Positions 26,442 to 35,813 of a stretch of 64,000 bases of DNA are shown one piece after another. The number at the start of each line of letters is the position of its first letter. Position 1 is the stretch's first letter. The DNA is taken from assembly GCA_002346535.1 (NCBI GenBank), contig DDZZ01000038.1:232462-296461 (forward strand), given 5' to 3'. The position numbers were made by a program, and so were the translations under genes. A model generated the notes under the pieces. The model saw only the letters and a program-made list of their open reading frames with translations. It was not told the origin of the DNA and did not search any database. Origin of the DNA: Opitutales bacterium UBA2995 (GTDB taxonomy: Bacteria > Verrucomicrobiota > Verrucomicrobiia > Opitutales > UBA2995).

Positions 26442-26912
26442 TCAATTCGCCTCAATCTTGAGAATCTTGATGGGCATTCCCCACATTTGAATGCCAAGAA
26501 TCTGTTCCTGGGGAAGAGCAACCACACGAACATTAAGTCCATCTTGTTTAAAGTCCGGCTCCAGGTATTCGGGAAAGTATTTGGCCCCATCTTCGGTCAT
26601 GATTCCGAAAAAGCCACCCTCCAGCTCGACGTACTTGATAAATCCCAAAATGGTGAGGGATTCGGGCTCCGGTTCCGCAGGTGCCACGGGCTCTTCGACC
26701 ACCTGAGGCAATTCGGGAAGCGGCTCCTGAATTTCAGGCTCAACCTCCACAACCTCAACAACTTCTAGTTCCGGAATAGATTCTGGCACAGGATTGGCAA
26801 TGCGAGCCGGAAGAGCTTCCTCAATCACTACTTCAATCTGGGTGGTCGTGCAACCGCTAAAAAGCAGTGCTGTGGCGAGCATCAGCCCGCCAAAAAAATT
26901 CAATTGAGTCAT
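26442..26912 (-). CDS. Putative lipoprotein with Pro/Glu-rich linker
   Basis: 156 residues. The signal sequence ends in the lipobox LFSGC, with the lipidated Cys at about residue 20. A Glu/Pro/Val-rich spacer (about 28-85) is followed by a compact C-terminal domain (about 87-156) beginning LTILGFIKYVELEGGFFG, which resembles a small beta-barrel. I recognise no family. The linker length suggests it spans part of the periplasm, possibly anchored in the outer membrane. It starts eight bases after the small gene at 26921, so the two are probably one operon. Confidence 0.7.
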   Translation of the reverse strand: MTQLNFFGGLMLATALLFSGCTTTQIEVVIEEALPARIANPVPESIPELEVVEVVEVEPEIQEPLPELPQVVEEPVAPAEPEPESLTILGFIKYVELEGGFFGIMTEDGAKYFPEYLEPDFKQDGLNVRVVALPQEQILGIQMWGMPIKILKIEAN

Positions 26913-26920
26913 TAGGTTTG

Positions 26921-27148
26921 TTAAGAAGCCATTTGAGTTTCAACGGTTATCTTACCTTCGTAAACCCAGTGGTAGCAAAGTTCTCTGTCGGTGTTTTCAA
27001 AGGCCAACTTCCGAAATTTAAGGTCCCGCGTGACCTGACTGTTAGCGATTGGGATGACGTAATTGTCATCGGGCCACAGATCCGGGATCGGCAATTTGCG
27101 CGAAGCATCCGAAACTTGTTTCAAGGAAGGTATGAATGGGGCACCCAT
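26921..27148 (-). CDS. Small hypothetical protein
   Basis: 75 residues from the ATG (MGAPFIPSLKQV); no signal peptide or membrane segment. It contains aromatic-rich text (PIPDLWPDDNYVIPIAN and RELCYHWVYEGK). No family recognised. The case for being real is its tight spacing, eight bases before the lipoprotein, and uninterrupted frame. It is divergent from the nuclease-like gene at 27239 with a 90-base gap. Confidence 0.5.
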   Translation of the reverse strand: MGAPFIPSLKQVSDASRKLPIPDLWPDDNYVIPIANSQVTRDLKFRKLAFENTDRELCYHWVYEGKITVETQMAS

Positions 27149-27238
27149 CAATAGTTGGAGATCATTCTCATTAAAAAAGTTCCTTTACTGAAAACACAAC
27201 TCCTGAAATAGATTTCCGAGTCATTTTTGACCAACATC

Positions 27239-27781
27239 ATGAAGGAAAGACTGATGATATTTGGAACAGCGTTTTTATTCAGCTGCCTGGCCATTATGTT
27301 CTTCCTGCATTTTCGAAGGGTAAAATCGGGCGAAGACAGTCTTATTCGTCGTTGGGTAAACGCGGCGGGGTTGATTGGGACAGTACAAACCTGGATTGCA
27401 GCGGATACCTTGATTGTAAATCTGGCCGATGGTTCCGCCACAGTCCGTCTCAATGCAACGGATACGCCATCCCCTTTACAGGATGGCGGTAATGAAGCAT
27501 TGGAATTTGCCAAAAAGTTGGTGGCAGACGAACCGGTGCGTGTCTTGGAGTTCCGGCGTACCGAGGAGGGAGTAATTATCGGGGAAGTATACAATTCCGA
27601 AAACAAAAGCCTCAATGAGGAACTCATTATCGCCGGTTGGGCTTGGTATTATGAACCGGATTCGCCCCAAAACCCATACTATAAGAACCTCAATGAGCAG
27701 GCATCCGAAAAACAGATCGGATTGTGGTCTCTAGGAACACCTGACCCACCCTGGCTGGTTGAACCCTTGAAATCTAATTAA
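27239..27781 (+). CDS. Membrane-anchored staphylococcal-nuclease-like protein, catalytic residues degenerate
   Basis: 180 residues from ATG (MKERLMIFGTAFLF); a TTG four codons earlier is possible. One N-terminal membrane helix (about 5-24) precedes an SNase/thermonuclease OB-fold: VRLNATDTPSP, a helix EALEFAKKLVADEPV, LNEELIIAGWAWYY and a final QIGLWS. Typical nucleases have DAPE and a GR-LA active-site Arg; here the sequences read DTPS and GVIIG. It may bind nucleic acid or have another role rather than cut. It ends 11 bases from the convergent nth gene. Confidence 0.72.
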   Translation: MKERLMIFGTAFLFSCLAIMFFLHFRRVKSGEDSLIRRWVNAAGLIGTVQTWIAADTLIVNLADGSATVRLNATDTPSPLQDGGNEALEFAKKLVADEPVRVLEFRRTEEGVIIGEVYNSENKSLNEELIIAGWAWYYEPDSPQNPYYKNLNEQASEKQIGLWSLGTPDPPWLVEPLKSN

Positions 27782-27792
27782 TAAAACTCGAA

Positions 27793-28443
27793 TCACTTCA
27801 GGGTTTTTACCGGAGACTTTCTATTGGGGAAAAGTGTTGTACACAACGGACACTGCCTGCCATCGCAACCATGGGCGGTACAATACTCCCGTCCATAAAA
27901 AATAATTTGCAGGTGCAGGCGGTTCCAGGACGATCGCGGAAACAAGCGCTTTAAGTCTCGTTCAGTCTGTACCACATTTTTCCCAGAAGTTAATTTCCAA
28001 CGTTGCGCCAACCGATGAATATGAGTGTCCACCGGAAAGGATGGTTCTCCAAAAGCTTGTGCCATAATAACAGATGCAGTTTTATGGCCTACCCCAGGAA
28101 GAGCTTCGAGAGCCGCCATTGAAGCGGGAACCTCCCCTTCATATTCAGCAACCAAAATCTTTGAGAGACCGGAAATCGCCTGAGATTTCCTGGTAGATAA
28201 ACCACATGGCCTTATAATCTTTTGGATGGACGCACCTCGCTTTTTGGCCATATCGAAGGGATTGTCAGCCAGGGCAAACAATTCGGGAGTCACCTTATTT
28301 ACCCGCACGTCTGTGCATTGTGCCGATAGCAAAACGGCGACTAATAGTGTGTAAGGATCCTTGTGGTTCAAGGGCACCGATGTTTCCGGATACAATTTTT
28401 CCAAATATTCTCCGATGTACTGAGCTCGCTCCTTTTTGATCAT
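27793..28443 (-). CDS. nth: Endonuclease III (base excision repair glycosylase/AP lyase)
   Basis: 216 residues, normal for Nth. Removes oxidised pyrimidines and nicks the abasic site. The helix-hairpin-helix LPGVGHKTASV carries the catalytic Lys, and PVDTHIHRLAQR carries the catalytic Asp. The C-terminal iron-sulfur loop is atypical: Cys residues are spaced 0, 5, 10 and 13 (C-x4-C-x4-C-x2-C) instead of the classic C-x6-C-x2-C-x5-C. It probably still binds a cluster, but that is not certain. Confidence 0.94.
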   Translation of the reverse strand: MIKKERAQYIGEYLEKLYPETSVPLNHKDPYTLLVAVLLSAQCTDVRVNKVTPELFALADNPFDMAKKRGASIQKIIRPCGLSTRKSQAISGLSKILVAEYEGEVPASMAALEALPGVGHKTASVIMAQAFGEPSFPVDTHIHRLAQRWKLTSGKNVVQTERDLKRLFPRSSWNRLHLQIIFYGREYCTAHGCDGRQCPLCTTLFPNRKSPVKTLK

Positions 28444-28538
28444 TTTGAGTCGCTTTTAGTAACCATTCCCAAGATGGATCGCAAAACAAGGCTATTTCGA
28501 TTTTGCATTTTTCATAAAGGTTATTTGTTTACCCGTTA

Positions 28539-31500
28539 ATGTCCGTTCCTACGTTGTCCCGACCGCCGCTGTCCTACGATCCTACCCAGCTTCCTAGAGA
28601 ACTTAAAGAACACTACATTTCTGCATCCGAGAAGGAGATTGCCGGAATGCTGGAAATACTGGGAATCACCCAGTTGAGGGAACTGTTCAACCACATTTCA
28701 GAGGACGTAAAGTTTTCCAAGCCGCTCAATTTACCTAGTGCCCAAGAATACGAGCAACTGCAGGAGACCCTGTCCGAATGGTCCAAGGAAAACCGGATCA
28801 TCATTTCCTTCATAGGGGATGGGCTACCGCAATTTCAAGTCCCGGAAATCGTGCCCTACGTCTGCAATATCCGGAATCTGACCACCTCTTACACCCCCTA
28901 CCAACCCGAACGCAGCCAAGGTACATTGCTAACCCATTGGATTTATCAGTGCTGCATGACCGAGCTCACTGGCTTTGAAGCGGTAAACTCTTCTCTTTAC
29001 GACCGGTCAACGGCCATTTTCGAAGCCATTTGCGCCTGTCTGCGGCTCGTTCGCAAATCGGACACGGTTCTAGTATCCAACGGCATTTATCCTGGGGATA
29101 AGGAGGTCATCGAAACCCTTATCCAAGACACGCAAATCAACGTCGAATGGATTCCGCTCAATAAATCAGGCAGGACAGACCAGTCCGAAATACAAGCGAA
29201 GGCTGGAGGATTAGGTGATCGGCTAGCCGGGATCATTTTTCCACAGGTGAACCACCATGGCATTGTCGAGGATGTCGATGCCCTCGCAAACCTGACCAAA
29301 GAGCTCGGAACAAAGAGTGTGGCGCTAATCGACCCCATGCTCCTGGCACGAGGGGGCCTCAAACGACCTGTTGATTTCGGAGATCATGGCGTGGACATGA
29401 TCGTTGGCGAAGGGCAACACTTGGGACTCAGTGCAAACTTTGGAGGTCCGGGACTGGGCCTGTTCGGGGTACGGCTAAACGAATCCTCCAAAAACGACAT
29501 TCGCCAATCCCCTGGACGTTACGTGGGCAAGGCTGTCGACTCCTCCGGAAAGGAATGCCGGGTCATGGTGTTGTCCACGCGCGAGCAGCACATCCGGAAA
29601 GAGAAAGCCACCTCAAACATTTGCTCCAATCAGGCTTACGTCGCCACCATTGTCGGCGCGGCGGTCCTGCAACGCGGAGACGAGGGAATGGCAGTCGCCG
29701 TCGAGACGGCAAGGTCCAATGCGGTCAATGCCTTTGAGGCACTCTCAACATTAAGTGTTCTCTCCTTCCCTTTTTCAAACGGACCCTTTTATAACGAGTT
29801 TGTAGTTGAACTTCCAATACCAACTAAGGATTTAATTGCGATTGCCAGCGAGCACGGGCTTCACATAGGAGTTGATGTATCAGATCGCTTTCCTGAAGGT
29901 TCGGGTCACTTCCTGAAACTCTCTTTTAACGACCGCCAATCCAACGACGATATTGAAAAGCTCGTCGCCTTCATGTCGGCCGAATTGGGAGGCGAAAATA
30001 CAGCGGGCAGCACAGCCGCAGCGTTGAGCGATAACCAGCTACGCAACAGTCACCTGTCACTGCCTGAAGTTTCGCTGGAGGAATTGAAGGCTTACTATGA
30101 CCGGTTGGGCGATTTGAATATAAGTCCTGACGACACTTGCTACCCGCTTGGATCCTGTACCATGAAGTACAATCCATACATCAATGATTGGGCAGCTTCC
30201 CTCGAAGGATTTTCAAACTCTCACCCACAAGCACCCGTCAAGGACGTCCAGGGAAATATGCGCTTACTCTATGAAACTCAGGAGTGGTTTAAGGAAATTA
30301 CAGGATTACCCGGTGTGACCACCCAACCCGTGGCCGGAGCGCAAGGCGAACTAGTTGGAATCAAACTATTTCAAGCCTATCACAGCCACAATGGAAACAA
30401 TGAGCGGGATGTAATCATCATTCCACGAAGTGCTCACGGGACAAACTTTGCCACGGCTACTATGGCTGGCTACCTGAACCAAACTGTGAACGGCAGAAAA
30501 ACGGGTATCGTCTACCTGGAGGCGGAGGAAACCGGCCAGATCAATCTGGCTAGTCTTAAAGAAATTATCGCAACCCAGGGTGAGCACGTAGCAGGTATCA
30601 TGGTAACCAATCCCAACACAGGAGGGATTTTCGAAAGCCAGTTTAAGAAAATGGCAGACATCATTCACGATGCAGGAGGTTTGGTTTACATGGATGGTGC
30701 CAACATGAACGCCATCGCCGGCTGGATTGACCTTAATGCGCTAGGGGTTGATGCCGTGCACAATAACCTCCATAAAACCTGGACCATTCCCCACGGAGGA
30801 GGAGGCCCCGGAGACGCCATTGTAGCTGTGAGTGATCGGTTGGTGGATTATCTTCCAGGACATCAAATTGAAAAAAGAGGAGACCAGTACGTTCCAGTCA
30901 AGGCTCCGCTTTCCATCGGTTCATTTCACAGGCACTGGGGAAATTTTGCTCATAAGATCCGCTGCTTTACATACTTGCTACGGTTGGGCGGTGAAGGCAT
31001 CAAACGCATGTCGGCCACGGCTGTATTATCGTCCCAATACCTATTCAAGGTTTTAGGAGAACAATTCCCCTGCCTTCCCAAAAATTCGAAGCACATTCCA
31101 CGAATGCACGAATTTATTCTTACCCTGGAAGAGGAGGATTTTGAGGCTCTGGAAAAAGCGGGTATTCCCAAAGCAGTGGCCATGCCCAGGGTGGGTAAGT
31201 TATTTTTGGATTTCGGATTCCATGCACCCACTGTTGCATTCCCTGAAGTTTATGGCCTAATGATTGAACCAACCGAAAGTTACTCAAAGATCGAACTGGA
31301 CCGGTTTGCCGAGGCCGTGCTCGCGATCCGCAAGATCATTCGGCAAGCGCCGGAGCTTTTGGATAAAGCGCCACTCTTCACACCCATTGACCGGGTAGAC
31401 GAAGTAACCGCAAATCGAAATCTTCAGTTGAATGAAGAGCTAACTGCCCTTCCAGAAATTCCAGCAAACCGCATCGCAGCAAAAGAACTACAGTCAAGTT

Positions 31501-31541
31501 CGATTGAGGACATCAGCGAAAAACTACTGTCCCTCGTCTAA
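28539..31541 (+). CDS. gcvP: Glycine dehydrogenase (decarboxylating), P protein of the glycine cleavage system
   Basis: 1000 residues, single-chain P protein containing both halves (residues about 30-470 and 510-980). PLP-dependent decarboxylation of glycine with transfer of the aminomethyl group to GcvH. The PLP Lys is Lys746 in NNLHKTWTIPHGGGGPG. The first half lacks that Lys, as expected. gcvT, gcvH and lpd are not in the window. I looked for a glycine riboswitch in the 95-base leader and saw no support. Glycerate kinase follows 46 bases later; the pairing fits serine/glycine/glycerate metabolism. Confidence 0.97.
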   Translation: MSVPTLSRPPLSYDPTQLPRELKEHYISASEKEIAGMLEILGITQLRELFNHISEDVKFSKPLNLPSAQEYEQLQETLSEWSKENRIIISFIGDGLPQFQVPEIVPYVCNIRNLTTSYTPYQPERSQGTLLTHWIYQCCMTELTGFEAVNSSLYDRSTAIFEAICACLRLVRKSDTVLVSNGIYPGDKEVIETLIQDTQINVEWIPLNKSGRTDQSEIQAKAGGLGDRLAGIIFPQVNHHGIVEDVDALANLTKELGTKSVALIDPMLLARGGLKRPVDFGDHGVDMIVGEGQHLGLSANFGGPGLGLFGVRLNESSKNDIRQSPGRYVGKAVDSSGKECRVMVLSTREQHIRKEKATSNICSNQAYVATIVGAAVLQRGDEGMAVAVETARSNAVNAFEALSTLSVLSFPFSNGPFYNEFVVELPIPTKDLIAIASEHGLHIGVDVSDRFPEGSGHFLKLSFNDRQSNDDIEKLVAFMSAELGGENTAGSTAAALSDNQLRNSHLSLPEVSLEELKAYYDRLGDLNISPDDTCYPLGSCTMKYNPYINDWAASLEGFSNSHPQAPVKDVQGNMRLLYETQEWFKEITGLPGVTTQPVAGAQGELVGIKLFQAYHSHNGNNERDVIIIPRSAHGTNFATATMAGYLNQTVNGRKTGIVYLEAEETGQINLASLKEIIATQGEHVAGIMVTNPNTGGIFESQFKKMADIIHDAGGLVYMDGANMNAIAGWIDLNALGVDAVHNNLHKTWTIPHGGGGPGDAIVAVSDRLVDYLPGHQIEKRGDQYVPVKAPLSIGSFHRHWGNFAHKIRCFTYLLRLGGEGIKRMSATAVLSSQYLFKVLGEQFPCLPKNSKHIPRMHEFILTLEEEDFEALEKAGIPKAVAMPRVGKLFLDFGFHAPTVAFPEVYGLMIEPTESYSKIELDRFAEAVLAIRKIIRQAPELLDKAPLFTPIDRVDEVTANRNLQLNEELTALPEIPANRIAAKELQSSSIEDISEKLLSLV

Positions 31542-31587
31542 TTGAAACTAAATCGAAAAATTTAACCGCTAAATTCCACATTTCACC

Positions 31588-32754
31588 ATGCGAGTCCTCA
31601 TCTGCTTTGACAAATTCAAAGACTCGATGGCGGCCCATGAGGCAGGTCAAATTGTTAAGGAGGTTTTTGAAAAGAAACACTCAGACTGGGAGATCGATTC
31701 TGCGGCGCTCGCGGATGGTGGAGAAGGTTTCTGTGAAATTCTGACCAGTTCTCAAGGCGGAAAACTTGAAGTGCATTCTGTCCCGGGGCCTATTCTAGAG
31801 CCGATCGATGCTCAAATGGGATGGGTGACTGGATCGAACCTCAGCAAAGAAACCTGTCAATCCTGGGACCTGAAACCCGAGAGCAAGGTGGCTATCATTG
31901 AAATGGCCCAGGCAACGGGATTGCAAGAACTCCCCATCGATAAAAGAGATTGTTGGAAAACAACTTCATTGGGAACAGGAGAACTGATCCTCAATGCTGT
32001 CACTCAAGGAGCCGAAACAATCCTTTTGGGTGTCGGCGGCAGTTCAACCAATGATCTCGGTTTGGGCGTGCTGGAAGCCCTGGGACTACAATTCTTAGAT
32101 GGAGAAGGAAATTCCTTGCAACCCATTCGACCGGAATTGTGGGATCGAGTAGAAAACATTGAAGGAACTCTGCCAGACGACCTACCCCCGTTTAAAATAG
32201 CCTGCGATGTGCAAAACCCGCTCTTCGGCCCTGAAGGCGCAGCCGCCATTTACGGACCGCAAAAAGGCTTGGAGAAGGAAGACCACGCAAGAATCGAAGA
32301 ACTCGGCAAAAAAATAGCCCGTTTGCTGTGCGACTATCTCAACCAGCTCTGGAGCCTGACAAAAGTACCGGGGAGCGGAGCAGCGGGCGGAATCACCTTT
32401 GGCCTGAGCACTGCTTGCGATGTTGAGCTCCTGCCTGGTTTCGACCTCGTGTCCCAATGGCTCAACATTTCAGAAAAAATTGAAAACTGCGATTGGCTTA
32501 TCACCGGGGAAGGGAAATTCGATCCCAGTTCCCTTCAAGGCAAAGGCCCCGGCACTCTCGCCCAAACCGCTCTCCAAAAAGGAAAACGCGTCACCATCAT
32601 GGCCGGCCGGATTGAAGTCGCATCAGATCAACTCGACTCAACCGGTCACCTCGATCTTATCGAAATCTCCCCCAGAGAGCTACCGCTTGAAGAAGCTCTC
32701 AAAAGAGGGCCCAATTGTTTAAGCAACTCCTCTGAATCGTTACTGAAAACATAG
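31588..32754 (+). CDS. Glycerate kinase (GarK/GlxK family)
   Basis: 388 residues, normal length. Phosphorylates D-glycerate to 2- or 3-phosphoglycerate. Family motifs: start RVLICFDKFKDSMAAHEAG, then ADGGEGFCEILTS, LGVGGSSTNDLGLGVLEALG, GSGAAGGITFGLSTACDVELLPG and ITGEGKFDPSSLQGKGPG. It is close behind gcvP and may share its transcript. After it come 172 bases with no gene before a DUF2062 remnant. Confidence 0.95.
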   Translation: MRVLICFDKFKDSMAAHEAGQIVKEVFEKKHSDWEIDSAALADGGEGFCEILTSSQGGKLEVHSVPGPILEPIDAQMGWVTGSNLSKETCQSWDLKPESKVAIIEMAQATGLQELPIDKRDCWKTTSLGTGELILNAVTQGAETILLGVGGSSTNDLGLGVLEALGLQFLDGEGNSLQPIRPELWDRVENIEGTLPDDLPPFKIACDVQNPLFGPEGAAAIYGPQKGLEKEDHARIEELGKKIARLLCDYLNQLWSLTKVPGSGAAGGITFGLSTACDVELLPGFDLVSQWLNISEKIENCDWLITGEGKFDPSSLQGKGPGTLAQTALQKGKRVTIMAGRIEVASDQLDSTGHLDLIEISPRELPLEEALKRGPNCLSNSSESLLKT

Positions 32755-32926
32755 TAATCTTGATAATCATTTGTTAAAAAGGCTGGCACCTTACCAAGAA
32801 TCGGAAATTTGGCGGCGATGGTTCAATCAATCGATGGAATCTCGTTCTGACATAGCACATAAAAAACACCTCGGTCGCCGATCCCGCTTTAGAACCTTGT
32901 TGTGCAATCGGCGTTGGATCAAATGA

Positions 32927-33394
32927 ATGCCCAGGAAAAGGACTTTGAGTCGCTTCCCCATCCTGGGCCGATTTGGCGGTTATCTGAAAAACCGAAAAGA
33001 ACTATGGTCTTGCAAATAACACCACGTGGTTCCAGCGATTTTGCTGGGTTTATTCATCGCATTTATGCCTCTATACGGAATACAGCTCATCACCGTCCTT
33101 ATTCTGGCTCTGATCCTGAAAGTGAATTTACCCATCATTGTCGGTCTCCAGTTTATCTCCAATCCCATAACCCTGGTTCCTATTTACGTGGCGAACTAAA
33201 AGGGGAGATCATGGATTTTCGGATGGTCCACCTCCATTCTGGATGGAACCAGCTCAGCTCAAACGATTGTATTTAGCGTTAACTCCGCGATACTGGACAG
33301 AGCGGTGTTCGCTATTCTTTGCGGGTTATTGCTCTAACTCCTCTACCAAGTCCGCATTAAATGGAGCTTGCGCAGTTCCGAAGTTGCCCTTTAA
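32927..33394 (+). pseudogene. DUF2062 membrane protein gene with three in-frame TAA stops
   Basis: One continuous frame of 156 codons reads MPRKRTLSRFPILGRFGGYL and then the DUF2062 core ILLGLFIAFMPLYGIQL and GLQFISNPITLVPIY, with a further hydrophobic stretch (AILDRAVFAILCGLLL). TAA codons interrupt it at 33017-33019, 33197-33199 and 33335-33337 before the final TAA at 33392-33394. There is no frameshift. The length matches DUF2062 proteins. Decay by nonsense mutation only is the simplest reading. The family is a small membrane protein of unknown function. Confidence 0.75.
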
Positions 33395-33432
33395 CGATCA
33401 TTGCCTGCTTACTAACCTCCGTAAAAGCAGCA

Positions 33433-34707
33433 ATGCACAAGTCTTTATCCAACTTATCCAGTTTACTTTCCTTAAGCCTAGTCTGCGTATCTGCAATATC
33501 GGCTGGCAAGGAAACAGTCGCAGCCAAGATTCAAATGGGCATCGATGTGTTGCAGGCTAATAACTATTCTATCCTTAAAGGAAAGCGTGTTGGCCTACTT
33601 ACCCACAAGGCCGGGGTGAACCGTGATGGGGTCAGCACTATTCTTTTATTACACAGGTCGCACCAGGTAAATCTGCGTGCACTTTATGGCCCGGAACATG
33701 GGATCGATGGCGTCGCCCAGGCCGAAGCGAAGGTGAACAGCGGAACCCACCGGCAAACCGGCCTACCTGTTTATTCGCTTTACGGTGAATACCGGAAGCC
33801 GATTCCTTCCATGCTCCAAGGAATCGATGTGATGGTAGTGGATCTTCAGGACGTAGGGGTGCGCTCCTATACTTACGTAAGCTGCATGAAGCTGACTATG
33901 GAAGCCTGCTTTGAGAACAACAAACAGGTCATCATCCTGGATCGACCCAACCCACTCGGCGGAATCAAGGTTGACGGACCTCCCATGGAAGAAGTCTGGG
34001 AAAGTTACGTGGGCCCCTTCCCTACTCCGTATGTGCATGGACTGACGATAGGGGAAATTGCCCGCATGGCAAAAGCCACTCCGGGATGGCTGGATGTGGA
34101 CGAAAGAGTCCGTCAGCGAGGGCAGTTGATTATTCTTTCCATGCGCGGCTGGCATCGGCGTATGTTGTGGACAGATACAGGCCTGAGTTGGATAGCCACT
34201 TCACCCAACATTCCGAACCTTTCAGCAGTGTTGGGTTACCCGATGACAGGTCTGGGGGCACAGATCGGAGGGTTTAAACACGGGATCGGCACGGAATACC
34301 CGTTTCGCCTACTTACATTCCCAGACGTGCCCGCTCAACAACTGCAGCAAAGACTCACTCAAATGAAAATTCCCGGCCTACTTTTTGAACTGAAGCCGTT
34401 TATTCAATCGAATGGCCGCAGGGAGACAGGCGTGTATACCACAGTCACCGATTACTATAGCCTGAGACCAACCGAGCTAAGCTTTTATATGATGAAGCTG
34501 GCAGCCGAATTTCAGGGATGGAACCCCTTCAAAAATGTGCGTTTCTCCCACGAACGCTTGTTCAATAAACACGTGGGGTCCACCGCCTGGTGGAAGGCAC
34601 TGGAAACCCAAGGCGCCCGCGTAAATGTCGCCGCGTGGGTCGACCATTGGGAGAAACAATCCTTCGCCTTCCGCGAAAAGAGCAAACGCTTCTGGTTATA
34701 TAAGTAA
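33433..34707 (+). CDS. namZ: Exo-beta-N-acetylmuramidase NamZ (DUF1343, GH171)
   Basis: 424 residues from the ATG that gives a clean signal peptide (MHKSLSNLSSLLSLSL, cleaved near SAG-KET); an earlier in-frame Met 24 codons upstream is less likely. The DUF1343 domain fills the rest: RVGLLTHKAGVNRDG, YGPEHGIDG, VVDLQDVGVRSYTY and RPNPLGG. NamZ enzymes release terminal MurNAc from peptidoglycan fragments, so this is probably a periplasmic or secreted recycling or scavenging enzyme. No MurNAc transporter or kinase is nearby. Confidence 0.9.
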   Translation: MHKSLSNLSSLLSLSLVCVSAISAGKETVAAKIQMGIDVLQANNYSILKGKRVGLLTHKAGVNRDGVSTILLLHRSHQVNLRALYGPEHGIDGVAQAEAKVNSGTHRQTGLPVYSLYGEYRKPIPSMLQGIDVMVVDLQDVGVRSYTYVSCMKLTMEACFENNKQVIILDRPNPLGGIKVDGPPMEEVWESYVGPFPTPYVHGLTIGEIARMAKATPGWLDVDERVRQRGQLIILSMRGWHRRMLWTDTGLSWIATSPNIPNLSAVLGYPMTGLGAQIGGFKHGIGTEYPFRLLTFPDVPAQQLQQRLTQMKIPGLLFELKPFIQSNGRRETGVYTTVTDYYSLRPTELSFYMMKLAAEFQGWNPFKNVRFSHERLFNKHVGSTAWWKALETQGARVNVAAWVDHWEKQSFAFREKSKRFWLYK

Positions 34708-34931
34708 CGAATCAAGTTTTCTTGGTCTTTGGTCTTAAGCTTATTTTTGAACTGTCTGATTGGACGGAATCATTTCCCAAATTTTAAGATCACCAATTAA
34801 AACAATTCCAATTTAACCTGTAGGAGCTACTGAAATGCCGAATGTGGATAGTTAGGCAAAGAGGAAAAGCAAGACTCGCTATAATGCCAAAAAAACAATA
34901 GCTTCAGGCGCCCACCTGTCCCGATGCTTTA

Positions 34932-35726
34932 TTATTGTTGCCAAGAAGGGGACCAGCACGTGGTTCGCCCACCGATTCTTTCACGTTTCAGAGGCTTTCC
35001 GGTTTTAGGACAATTACCACCATCCTTCCACCGGTGCTTGAAGAGCCACGCATCCGGAAATTCACCCCAATCATCTCCAACTATTTCCAGCGAACGCTTA
35101 GCAACCCAATGAATTTTTTGGTGTAAGGTTCTTACTTCCGCCAAATGGAGACTTCGAACCCGACGACTGGGCGCCAACCTAGCACACCATAGAATTTCAT
35201 CGGCCATCCAATTGCCAATTCCGGGAAACAAGTCCTGCATCAGCAGCATAGGCTTAAGTTGAGCCCCTAGACGCCTCCTTAAAAGTGTTTGGAAATAATC
35301 AAAGGAAAATTCGACGTCCATTATCTCAGGCGGCAGATTACTCCACCAACTAGGAGGCTCCGAATTTACTTCAAACAACACCCGCCCAAATTGCCGCAGA
35401 TCCTCGAAGATGAGCCAACCGTCGGAGGTCTGCAAGACAAGGTGAGCGTAACCGTCATCAAAATCAACTTGCGTGGTCCAACTCAATGAACCCGTCATCC
35501 CCAGGTGAATACCAAGCCATCCGGAACGATCGGTCCGAAACAACATTTGTTTTCCATGCGTTTCGGAATGAACCAACCGGTTGCCGGCTAGCGAAGCAAC
35601 AAGGTCAACAGGATCACAATCCCGATAAACGCGAGTCCATGGGTGCGTAGTCACTCTTGATATGCGCAACCCCAGCCCAGAATTCCATTGCTTCCGGAAA
35701 TAGTCTACTTCAGCCAACTCAGGCAT
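34932..35726 (-). CDS. Fpg/Nei-family DNA glycosylase with degenerate zinc finger
   Basis: 264 residues, normal Fpg length. N-terminus reads MPELAEVDYF (classic MPELPE), keeping the catalytic Pro after Met removal and Glu. HGKQMLF carries the Lys, and the helix-two-turn-helix is LFPGIGNWMADEIL. The C-terminal finger normally has four Cys; here the pattern is GNCPKTGKPL then GGRTTCWSPSW, so only the first zinc Cys aligns, although the Arg of the finger loop is kept. It may use a zincless finger like NEIL1, or have changed specificity. Confidence 0.88.
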   Translation of the reverse strand: MPELAEVDYFRKQWNSGLGLRISRVTTHPWTRVYRDCDPVDLVASLAGNRLVHSETHGKQMLFRTDRSGWLGIHLGMTGSLSWTTQVDFDDGYAHLVLQTSDGWLIFEDLRQFGRVLFEVNSEPPSWWSNLPPEIMDVEFSFDYFQTLLRRRLGAQLKPMLLMQDLFPGIGNWMADEILWCARLAPSRRVRSLHLAEVRTLHQKIHWVAKRSLEIVGDDWGEFPDAWLFKHRWKDGGNCPKTGKPLKRERIGGRTTCWSPSWQQ

Positions 35727-35813
35727 ACCAAAAACATCTTTGGGAATTTTGGTGTATTAAAGAACATTCCAGTTTGATTTGAATATTTTGGCATTTGAGC
35801 CATTTATTTGGGA

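Noticed and set aside
27148..27627. 159-codon minus-strand frame
   Set aside because: Runs antisense through the SNase-like gene and shows no family similarity.
28444..28538. Possible glycine riboswitch before gcvP
   Set aside because: The 95-base leader is too short for a tandem aptamer and shows no characteristic conserved core.
32902..33276. 124-codon plus-strand frame over the DUF2062 region
   Set aside because: The alternative frame gives a much better DUF2062 match across its whole length, so this frame is a shadow.
33017..33337. TAA as a sense codon in DUF2062
   Set aside because: TAA ends many intact genes in the window, and prfA (reads UAA and UAG) is intact, so recoding is not plausible.
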